NCBI GenBank assembly: GCA_902462635.1
Contig: CABQCN010000061.1
Location: 1 to 7,600 of the forward strand
From: an uncultured Oscillospiraceae bacterium
GTDB taxonomy: Bacteria > Bacillota > Clostridia > UBA1212 > UBA1255
Length of the DNA: 7,600 bases
Direction: 5' to 3'
The translations under genes were made by a program, and so were the position numbers. This document shows positions 1 to 6,309 of the stretch, piece after piece; the first letter of the stretch is position 1, and the number at the start of each line of letters is the position of its first letter. The notes beneath the pieces were generated by a model. It saw nothing but the letters and a program-made list of their open reading frames with translations, was not told where the DNA came from and made no database searches.

Positions 1-2339
1 ACTCTGTAATGATCCTTGATTTCGAGACCGATAAACGGCTTTACCGCCTCCGCAATGTTGTTATAACGCGCTACGATCTCATCCTTCAGATTTGAATATT
101 CGGAGCGGTATAATTTATTGTAATACGTGTAGCGCAGCAAACTTGTTTTTTCCTGCGTCAGCTCATAAGACATCAGCGCGCCGTACTCAATCGATCGGAG
201 CGTATAAAAGATTTCGTCATCCTGATTGTTTACAGGAGCGGAATAATAATTTACCAGTCCGTGATATACGATCTGCAAAAACGGAATTTCTTCGTCCAGC
301 ACGATATGGGAAGACTTTTCAATCGGAATATCGATGATCGTATCGATATAAGGGATCGTATAAGAATTTCCGCTGTAAACCGAAACTTTGTCGAAGTTTT
401 CACCATAAGCCTGAAGCCATTTTACATATCGGCTGATGGCCTGCACCCGATATAAGGGATTTTCTTCGCTGTAATCCGAATAGAGCATGTCGCCGATCTG
501 CTGCAGATCCACATTCGCAGCGCCATACTTCTTGAGGCGCTTGATCACGTCATCCAGAACTTCCTGATCGAAATATTCGGGGCTGAGCACATAGAAATCA
601 CTGTACTGATACACGCCGGACGTCGTACTCAGGAGATAATCCAGATAAAACGTATTCGCCCTTTTTACGATAGAATTCCGGAATGTCGCGCCGTTGGTAG
701 GCGTCCCGTATACAATCAAAAGGTTGTTATCCAAAACAAGCGTAATATTTTTATCTTTTGCCCATTGATTCAGATCTTCAAGTCCGCCGGCGCCTCCATA
801 AGCGCTGTCTACTTTCAGCTTCGACGTCGCATTCCAATAATACCCGCCTTTTTGCCAGCCAAGCAGGGAAAGACGTAAATCAGACGCACCCTTTTCGCTG
901 AGTTCGTTATAAATATTCTGGACGTCTTCAAAATCCGTCATCGTTTTTACCTGATTGAGTACGCCGCCGAATACATTTTTCGCCCCCATAAACATTTTCA
1001 AATTCAATACGGGCGCGTCGCCGCTTCCGCCCATTGCAAGATCGATGCCATAACGATCCTTCCACTGCGCCAGAAGCTTTTCCCGCACCGTAGATGCTAC
1101 GTCCACATAGGAAAATTCTTCCTTCTCAGAGGCGTTGAAGACCAGCCTTTGCTCCACATCGCCGAGCTGCTTATCCTTTACGACCATATCGTACTGTGTT
1201 CCGGAATTCGAAATCTGAAGTTTATAGAAATTCCGGTAGTTATACTGGAAATAGATCGCATAGAATGGCAGGCTCCTGATTCCGGGATTCGAAATTTTCA
1301 GCTCCGCATTAGAGTCGCCTTCTTGAATAAAAGAGGTGAACATGGAATTTGCGATTTTATTGATATTTCCGCTGCCATCCTCCGTTCTGTTCTCAACGAC
1401 GCCATAAGCGCCGATACTGAGAAGCAGATTATTATAATCCGGCGTATCCGAATTATCAAATGTAAGATCCGAACCATAAATCTTTTTGGAATATTCGTTA
1501 TAATTTGAAATTCTGGCAACGTCGAACCGCGTCAGCGCGCCTGCCCCGTCCGGCGTTACAAAATACCCTTCCTGTCCGCTGCGGTGCGCTCCCAAGTAGG
1601 GCAGCACGCTCAGAGAAGTAAGAAGCGGACGTCTGTCCTGCTGCTCATTTTCAAGCCCTTCTCTTTCAATGATCCCATTCACGGGAATTCTGTATACCAG
1701 TTCATTTCCCTCAATCGTAATCTCGACGGAAAACTCCAGCTCAAGCTCCAGCATTTCATAACGCAGCCGAATCCCGTTTTCAATAAAATAAACCGTTTTT
1801 ACCGTTTTCATCTGGTTGACGCCGAGTACGAACCCGCTGTCCATACCGGACTTCGTATAGCCCACAAACACGGGAGAAGTAATGAATTGTCCCGTTTCGG
1901 TCGAGAGGTCATACGCGGCCAGGTCGGAAGAGGCGCCCTCCGCGAGCGTCGTCTCGTAAATCGGCTCGGGATAAGAACGGAATGTCTCCCCGGTCGTTTT
2001 ATCTTTGATCAGGAAAAGATTTTCTTTATTCGAAAAACTGAGTACAAGATTGTCGTTTTCCGCAACGACGGTCATGCCCTGATCGGTAAGCATCAAACCA
2101 TTGACGCCCTTCGACGTGTCCGTGGCGGCAACCTCTCTGCTGCTTTCTACGCCTTCTTTTCCAAAGATCACATCATGCCCGTTGCTGAAAGCGACTTTCA
2201 GAACGATAAAAAGGAGCAGAAAAACTAATACGAGGGGGATTGCGATCTTCAATACCTTTTTCAACTTCTCACGGGATGTTGATTCATTCACAGGCGTTTC
2301 ATTGTTTTGTTCTTGGCTTTTATTCTTTTTCTTAAACAA
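1..2339 (-). CDS. DUF5696-type membrane-anchored extracellular protein, TTG start, 3'-truncated by window edge
   Basis: I translated this frame by hand: 779 codons from TTG at 2339 to the left edge without a stop. A lysine-rich cytoplasmic tail (1-28) and one hydrophobic helix at about 29-50 anchor it, and the rest should be outside the cell. The first part (about 75-330) looks beta-rich, with GFVLGVNQ and VTPDGAGALTRF (261-272). The second part looks like an alpha/beta barrel: LRLSLLGWQKGGYYWN (487-502), a GGAGGLEDLNQWA stretch (515-527), ITLVLDNN (532-539), AANVDLQQIGDML (607-619) and DEEIPFLQIVYHGLV (682-696). I associate this arrangement with DUF5696 proteins, which commonly sit beside YIP1-family and sugar ABC transporter genes. 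The glycosidase-like reading is inference. TTG is favoured because AAGGAG sits 10 bases upstream; an in-frame GTG at codon 17 has no ribosome binding site. The gene overlaps the preceding one by 8 bases. By recollection of family length, only a short C-terminal piece is missing. Confidence 0.88.
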   Translation of the reverse strand, partial: MFKKKNKSQEQNNETPVNESTSREKLKKVLKIAIPLVLVFLLLFIVLKVAFSNGHDVIFGKEGVESSREVAATDTSKGVNGLMLTDQGMTVVAENDNLVLSFSNKENLFLIKDKTTGETFRSYPEPIYETTLAEGASSDLAAYDLSTETGQFITSPVFVGYTKSGMDSGFVLGVNQMKTVKTVYFIENGIRLRYEMLELELEFSVEITIEGNELVYRIPVNGIIEREGLENEQQDRRPLLTSLSVLPYLGAHRSGQEGYFVTPDGAGALTRFDVARISNYNEYSKKIYGSDLTFDNSDTPDYNNLLLSIGAYGVVENRTEDGSGNINKIANSMFTSFIQEGDSNAELKISNPGIRSLPFYAIYFQYNYRNFYKLQISNSGTQYDMVVKDKQLGDVEQRLVFNASEKEEFSYVDVASTVREKLLAQWKDRYGIDLAMGGSGDAPVLNLKMFMGAKNVFGGVLNQVKTMTDFEDVQNIYNELSEKGASDLRLSLLGWQKGGYYWNATSKLKVDSAYGGAGGLEDLNQWAKDKNITLVLDNNLLIVYGTPTNGATFRNSIVKRANTFYLDYLLSTTSGVYQYSDFYVLSPEYFDQEVLDDVIKRLKKYGAANVDLQQIGDMLYSDYSEENPLYRVQAISRYVKWLQAYGENFDKVSVYSGNSYTIPYIDTIIDIPIEKSSHIVLDEEIPFLQIVYHGLVNYYSAPVNNQDDEIFYTLRSIEYGALMSYELTQEKTSLLRYTYYNKLYRSEYSNLKDEIVARYNNIAEAVKPFIGLEIKDHYR

Positions 2340-4425
2340 GATAACTCAACTCCTTACCAAATTGTATAATGAAATCAAACATCTGCACGGCAAGTCCATA
2401 AACGATCAGGAAAAGCAGGGAAACAGCGGCTACGCCGACCAACGTAAGTATAAATACGACGAATGCTTTAACCGGATGGAATCCGTGGACACCTTTGATA
2501 CAAAAATACACGAGCAATATCGTCCAGATGTAGACAAAAACACCAATAATCTGATAGATGGAATTTTCGTTCAGCGTAAGAAGATGCGTAAGAAGCGCCA
2601 GCGGCAGCATCAGCAGGAGCCTCGGCCCATGGCAATAGGCGCCGCCGATAATAACATCGCGGAATCGCCCTTCTCCGTACATGATCGTCGTTACGCCATA
2701 ATTCACGACGCAGATTACGATCCATGGCACAAACGCGAAGAAGAAAATACTGATCGGTTCGATGGTGTCGAGCGATCTTCCGTCGCGGAAGATAAAGCTT
2801 ATCGCATAAGTAGAAGCAACCGAGATCAGCGCATACAAGATCATCACGATGAACATGTCGAGATAAGAACCCTGATTTTCATAACGGATCCCTTCGAATC
2901 CGTCGATCGGATGCCGCATGATGCCTGTTACCCGCTTAAAGAAGCCTTTAATCGCCGTAAATACGTTATGCCGTTCCTTCGGCGGACCATACTTTCTTCG
3001 TCTGGCCCTTCGCACTCCGGTCCAGATCACCCAGGCCAACAGCAGCGCCACGACGACGATAATGATCGTAGAAAAATGCGCGCGCAGGAAGTCCGATCTG
3101 ATTTCTTCAAACGCTTCCGACGCATATGTCGCATTTTCCGCTTCGTAGAAATTTTCGATCGCTTCGTTATTCCGGTTTTGGCGCAGCATGATGTTTCCGA
3201 TATTGACGAGAGCAAGCGTATAGTAATTGCTCTTTTCAATAACCTGTTCCCAAATCTTCATGGATTCATCATATCTTCCCTGCGTATACAGGGAGTTCGC
3301 CTCATGGATGGTATCCGCAAACTCCGTCGGGGTAAATACCGTGATATTTCCTGTTGTTTTATTTAAGACGTATACTCTGCCGCGGTAATCCGTTTCGATA
3401 CTGATCGGATAGGAAAGCTGGCCGTACCCGATTCCTCTTGTTCCGAATGCGAACAAATTATTTCCGCGCTCATCGTATTCATAGACTCTACCGTACATTC
3501 TGTCTACGATCAGCATATTATTGTATTTATCAACCGTAACGTCACAGAATACCTGATTATAGGAATTGTATCCTGTAATACTTCTGTCGCGGAAATCATA
3601 TGCGCCATATAAAATATCCGATCCGCCGATGTTGATTTTACGGACCTGGGGCGGCGTTTCCGTCGTCGTCGTCGCGTACATATATCCGTCGTCGCTGGCA
3701 TAAATATTCGTAAACGTATACGGCAGCGTCACGACCGTACCCAATCTTGATTCCCGGCTCCATAAAAGTTTCGACAGAGATTCCCAGAAAGAAAGATTTA
3801 CTTTGTTGGTACCATAATAACTGATAAATTCACCGTTCGCATTCAGCTGCATGATTCCGTTGCTGTCGCCGTTGTTCGCAACGTACATGAAGCCTCTCGT
3901 ATCCTTTGTGACCTTCAGCGGCTGGTATGAAAAATTTTGCGAAAGGATCTCGCTTTCCGGTTTCGGATATGAGTAACGAAGATTTCCGTATTTCGTAAAT
4001 TCGACGATTCTGGCATTTCCGGAATCGGCGACGATAATCGCGCCGTCGTTCGGATCCACATAAACGCCCTTCGGCTCTTTCAATGCGGAAAGATCACCCT
4101 CGGCGTAATTGCCGTCGCTTTTGATTTCAAAAAGGAACGAATAATCTTTGTCATAAACAACGATCCTGTTGTTGCCGGTATCGGCAACATAAATTTTCCC
4201 ATCGCCATCGATAAACATATCTTCCGGATTGTTGAGTTTTCCTGTTTCTGTCGTAAGAAAATCTATTACCGTACTCGTTTCATAAGCAGCGGGAATCGGC
4301 TTCGCCGTTTTTTCTTTTTCCTGAATATAATAATTCGCATACGGCGTCCGCGCCGAAACGGGAATCCCTATGGAAAGGATCAGAGAAAATAACAGGAGAA
4401 GACTGATAAACTTTTTACATTTCAT
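2332..4425 (-). CDS. Secreted-domain NHL beta-propeller / TPR-like / Yip1-like membrane protein
   Basis: This is a 697-residue multidomain protein of unknown function. A signal peptide spans about 1-25 (lysines, a leucine-rich core, likely cleavage after IPVSA). An NHL/SMP-30-like propeller follows at about 65-366. Its repeats include NPEDMFIDGDGKIYVADTGN (66-85) continuing to NRIVVYD, GVYVDPNDGAIIVADSGNAR (120-139), DTRGFMYVANNGD (175-187), VTVDKYNNMLIVDRMYGRVY (296-315) and IETDYRGRVYVLN (343-355). A TPR-like helical segment lies at about 371-440 (ANSLYTQGRYDESMKIWEQV, then ALVNIGNIMLRQNRNNEAIE). A transmembrane helix at 452-469 is stopped by RRARRRK. A Yip1-like domain of about five hydrophobic segments occupies 520-685, after the lead-in HPIDGFEGIRYE. 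The inferred topology puts the propeller and TPR outside the cell and the Yip1 bundle in the membrane. ATG at 4425 has GGAGG 10 bases upstream. Its place between importer genes and a DUF5696 gene suggests a scaffold, sensor or accessory role in sugar uptake. It carries no catalytic motif that I recognise. Confidence 0.9.
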   Translation of the reverse strand: MKCKKFISLLLLFSLILSIGIPVSARTPYANYYIQEKEKTAKPIPAAYETSTVIDFLTTETGKLNNPEDMFIDGDGKIYVADTGNNRIVVYDKDYSFLFEIKSDGNYAEGDLSALKEPKGVYVDPNDGAIIVADSGNARIVEFTKYGNLRYSYPKPESEILSQNFSYQPLKVTKDTRGFMYVANNGDSNGIMQLNANGEFISYYGTNKVNLSFWESLSKLLWSRESRLGTVVTLPYTFTNIYASDDGYMYATTTTETPPQVRKINIGGSDILYGAYDFRDRSITGYNSYNQVFCDVTVDKYNNMLIVDRMYGRVYEYDERGNNLFAFGTRGIGYGQLSYPISIETDYRGRVYVLNKTTGNITVFTPTEFADTIHEANSLYTQGRYDESMKIWEQVIEKSNYYTLALVNIGNIMLRQNRNNEAIENFYEAENATYASEAFEEIRSDFLRAHFSTIIIVVVALLLAWVIWTGVRRARRRKYGPPKERHNVFTAIKGFFKRVTGIMRHPIDGFEGIRYENQGSYLDMFIVMILYALISVASTYAISFIFRDGRSLDTIEPISIFFFAFVPWIVICVVNYGVTTIMYGEGRFRDVIIGGAYCHGPRLLLMLPLALLTHLLTLNENSIYQIIGVFVYIWTILLVYFCIKGVHGFHPVKAFVVFILTLVGVAAVSLLFLIVYGLAVQMFDFIIQFGKELSYLV
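2350..2355 (-). promoter_or_regulatory. Ribosome binding site AAGGAG supporting a TTG start for the DUF5696-type gene
   Basis: AAGGAG encodes Lys-Glu near the C-terminus of the propeller/Yip1 protein and lies 10 bases before TTG 2339. No ATG in the DUF5696 frame lies nearby, so this motif is the main evidence for TTG and for the 8-base gene overlap. Confidence 0.75.
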
Positions 4426-4435
4426 GTGCCTTCAA

Positions 4436-4441
4436 CCTCCC
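4436..4441 (-). promoter_or_regulatory. Ribosome binding site GGGAGG for the propeller/Yip1 gene
   Basis: GGGAGG directly follows the TAA stop and one G of the MalG-type permease. It ends 10 bases before ATG 4425, and the signal peptide beginning MKCKKFISLLLL follows that ATG. It is the only good initiation signal in the 16-base gap. Confidence 0.8.
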
Positions 4442-5311
4442 TTATTTGATTCCCGAATGCGCCATCGTATCCATAACACGGCTTTGCTGAATTATGAAAA
4501 TGATGATGCTCGGTAATGTCATGATCAAGCCGGACGCAGCGCCGGCACCGGTTCTCGCAATACCGCCGCCGATCGTATTCATAAAGAATCCCAGCGTTCT
4601 CAGCTGTTCTTTATAAATATAAGTCGTCGAGGTGGCCGCATCCCCCCAGATTCCGCCGAACGTGAGGATGATAACGGTAGCCTGCGCGTTTTTCAAAAGC
4701 GGAATCGCAATTTTCGTATAGAGCTGCCACTCGGAAGCGCCGTCTATTTTACCTGCTTCGAAGATATCGTCCGGCACCGTGTCCAAGAATTGCTTCATCA
4801 GGAACAGACATGTCGTATTCGCCAGTCCGGGAATGATATATACGAGATAGGTATTGTCGATTCCCAGAGAGGTAATGATCAAATACGACGGAATCGCGGC
4901 CGCGGCGGCTACGAACATCATTGAAGTCGTAACGAGGCTCATCAGGCCGTTTCTGCCGGGAAACTTATGCTTCGAAAGCGGATAGCACGCCATCGTCAGA
5001 ATCAGAACCAAACAGAAAATGTACGCTACCGTAATCAATATGGTATTAAATAAATATCTCGAAAAAGGAACGACACTGTTTGCCGTGATTGCAGTCAGAT
5101 CTTTAAAATTCTGCAGCGTCGGATTCTTTACGAAAAACGTCGGCGGATAAAGGAAGAGTTCTTCCGGCGGTTTAAATGCGGTGCAAATAAGATAAACCAA
5201 CGGCAGCAGCGATACGAGTCCCGCAAGCGTCAGGAATATCAATATGACCGTTTTGCCGTGATCTTTGCGTTTTTTTGCTTTTTTTAAATAATCAACGTCT
5301 ACTTGAAACAT
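4442..5311 (-). CDS. Carbohydrate ABC transporter permease, MalG/YtcP/LplC type
   Basis: This is the second membrane subunit, pairing with the upstream permease to form the translocation pore. It has 289 residues, standard for MalG-like proteins. A short basic N-terminus (KKAKKRK at 10-16) is followed by six hydrophobic segments near 21-45, 84-109, 122-148, 153-176, 209-228 and 258-276. The EAA loop is at 184-206 and reads FEAGKIDGASEWQLYTKIAI then PLL, with EAG replacing EAA. NTTCLFLMKQF just before it resembles the LplC/YtcP branch, and the short MAHSGIK terminus is a MalG-like tail. ATG at 5311 is used, with GGAG 7 bases upstream inside the end of the preceding gene and only 4 bases between the genes. 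Codons 9-15 contain two A7 runs (see findings). TAA ends the gene 16 bases before the propeller/Yip1 gene. Confidence 0.95.
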   Translation of the reverse strand: MFQVDVDYLKKAKKRKDHGKTVILIFLTLAGLVSLLPLVYLICTAFKPPEELFLYPPTFFVKNPTLQNFKDLTAITANSVVPFSRYLFNTILITVAYIFCLVLILTMACYPLSKHKFPGRNGLMSLVTTSMMFVAAAAAIPSYLIITSLGIDNTYLVYIIPGLANTTCLFLMKQFLDTVPDDIFEAGKIDGASEWQLYTKIAIPLLKNAQATVIILTFGGIWGDAATSTTYIYKEQLRTLGFFMNTIGGGIARTGAGAASGLIMTLPSIIIFIIQQSRVMDTMAHSGIK

Positions 5312-5315
5312 ATCA

Positions 5316-6293
5316 TCACTCCTTTTCGCCTAAGACTTTAAACGCGACGCGCCCGATCCCCAGAATCATCACGGAGAGTACGACCGCAATCGCAGACGCG
5401 TAACCAACCTCAAACCGTGTCCCGGAATAGTCGCTCAGATGCAGCATGATCGTTAACGCAGCATCCTCCGGACTCGGGTGGGCCACAAGCGTAGCGCCTA
5501 CCGTAAAGGAACTGGTAATCGTAATGACCGCGGAGAAAAGCAATTGCGGCATCGTCTGCGGCACATCGACATAGAGCAGTTTCTGAAACCTAGAAGTAAC
5601 GCCGTCCACCGATGCGGCGTCGTACAGCTCCCGGTCGACGCCCCGGAATCCGGCGACGAACGCCAGGAACTGGGTACTCAAGCTCGACCACAATGCCACG
5701 ATGATAATAACCGGCATAATATAATTTACGTCCTGCAGCCATTGAATCGGTTCATAAATCAGGCCCATTTTCAACAACAGGGAGTTTAGATATCCGGTGC
5801 TGTCGTTTGAGAACATAACCGCCCAAACGACCGACATGGCAATCGAACTCGTAAGCGCCGGCGCGTAAAAAGCCAATACGTACAGCGGCCTGACTTTGTC
5901 GGGTACCTGGTTGATAAACCAGGCAAAGAAATAGGACATGATATAGGAAACAGGGCCGACGATGACGGCATATGTCAGCGTATTGGTAAACGCCTTCAGG
6001 AACAGCGTATCGTCCACAAATAAATAAACGTAGTTCTGGAGCGCCGTCCACTTCGGATCCTCAAAGATATTCCAGTATGTAAAGCTGAGACCCGTGGACC
6101 ACAACAGCGGGATCAGAGAAAAGGTGATAAACAGGATGAAAAACGGGGCCATCAGTCCGTAGGACATCTTGTGCCGCCACATTTCATGCAGCGTATAACC
6201 GAATCTCTTCTCCACATTGAAAAATCTTTTTTTGGGCGCAACGGGTGTATTTGTTTTGATTACTTTCGTTTTTCTCTCTTCATTCTTACTCAC
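5316..6293 (-). CDS. Carbohydrate ABC transporter permease, MalF/UgpA/LplB type
   Basis: This is one of two integral membrane subunits of a CUT1 sugar importer (binding-protein-dependent transport inner-membrane family). It has 325 residues, close to the usual length. A basic cytoplasmic tail of about 42 residues precedes six hydrophobic segments near 44-70, 104-128, 136-162, 191-215, 250-270 and 298-320. The cytoplasmic EAA coupling loop, which docks on the ATPase, is at about 222-246: ELYDAASVDGVTSRF followed by a conserved VPQ, with DAA in place of the classical EAA. The start is GTG at 6293, chosen because GGGAGGG lies 7 bases upstream. The ATG at 6300-6298 is in another frame and stops after four codons. 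The gene ends with tandem in-frame TGA TGA, and its last codons contain the ribosome binding site of the next permease, so the two subunits are probably translationally coupled. No ATPase gene lies nearby. Substrate unknown. Confidence 0.95.
   Translation of the reverse strand: MSKNEERKTKVIKTNTPVAPKKRFFNVEKRFGYTLHEMWRHKMSYGLMAPFFILFITFSLIPLLWSTGLSFTYWNIFEDPKWTALQNYVYLFVDDTLFLKAFTNTLTYAVIVGPVSYIMSYFFAWFINQVPDKVRPLYVLAFYAPALTSSIAMSVVWAVMFSNDSTGYLNSLLLKMGLIYEPIQWLQDVNYIMPVIIIVALWSSLSTQFLAFVAGFRGVDRELYDAASVDGVTSRFQKLLYVDVPQTMPQLLFSAVITITSSFTVGATLVAHPSPEDAALTIMLHLSDYSGTRFEVGYASAIAVVLSVMILGIGRVAFKVLGEKE
5319..5325 (-). promoter_or_regulatory. Ribosome binding site AAAGGAG for the MalG-type permease, inside the preceding gene
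   Basis: AAAGGAG forms the last sense codons (Lys-Glu) of the MalF-type permease. It is followed by TGATGAT and then ATG 5311, a spacing of 7 bases. The arrangement suggests translational coupling of the two subunits. Confidence 0.85.
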
Positions 6294-6300
6294 AAATCAT

Positions 6301-6307
6301 CCCTCCC
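6301..6307 (-). promoter_or_regulatory. Ribosome binding site GGGAGGG for the MalF-type permease
   Basis: Coding-strand GGGAGGG ends 7 bases before GTG 6293. It decides the start: the ATG at 6300-6298 begins immediately after this motif, too close for initiation, and reads only four codons before TAA. Confidence 0.85.
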
Positions 6308-6309
6308 AT

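Noticed and set aside
1735..1755. Short near-palindromic repeat built from CTGGAG / CTTGAG units
   Set aside because: It is explained by the alternating Leu-Glu codons of a beta strand (LELELEF) in the DUF5696-type protein.
1584..2228. 214-codon plus-strand open frame, and others at 1149-1508, 6217-6681 and 5478-5789
   Set aside because: All lie antisense to well-supported minus-strand genes, and none shows a recognisable domain.
2101..3366. 421-codon open frame on the plus strand
   Set aside because: It lies antisense to the propeller/Yip1 gene, in register with its codons, and to the start of the DUF5696 gene. Its product is charged low-order sequence without a domain, and the sense frames have clear signal peptide, propeller and membrane features.
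3660..3700. Repeated GTC/CGT trinucleotides
   Set aside because: They encode a short run of threonines (ATTTTET at 251-257) inside the propeller protein; too short to be a meaningful repeat.
4426..4441. Possible terminator or promoter between the permease and propeller genes
   Set aside because: The gap is 16 bases, holds a ribosome binding site, and has no stem-loop or T-run.
6286..6300. Four-codon ATG reading frame (Met-Ile-Cys-Glu-stop) across the MalF-type permease start, as a possible leader peptide
   Set aside because: The ATG directly abuts the GGGAGGG motif, which is too close for initiation, and the GTG start is correctly spaced.
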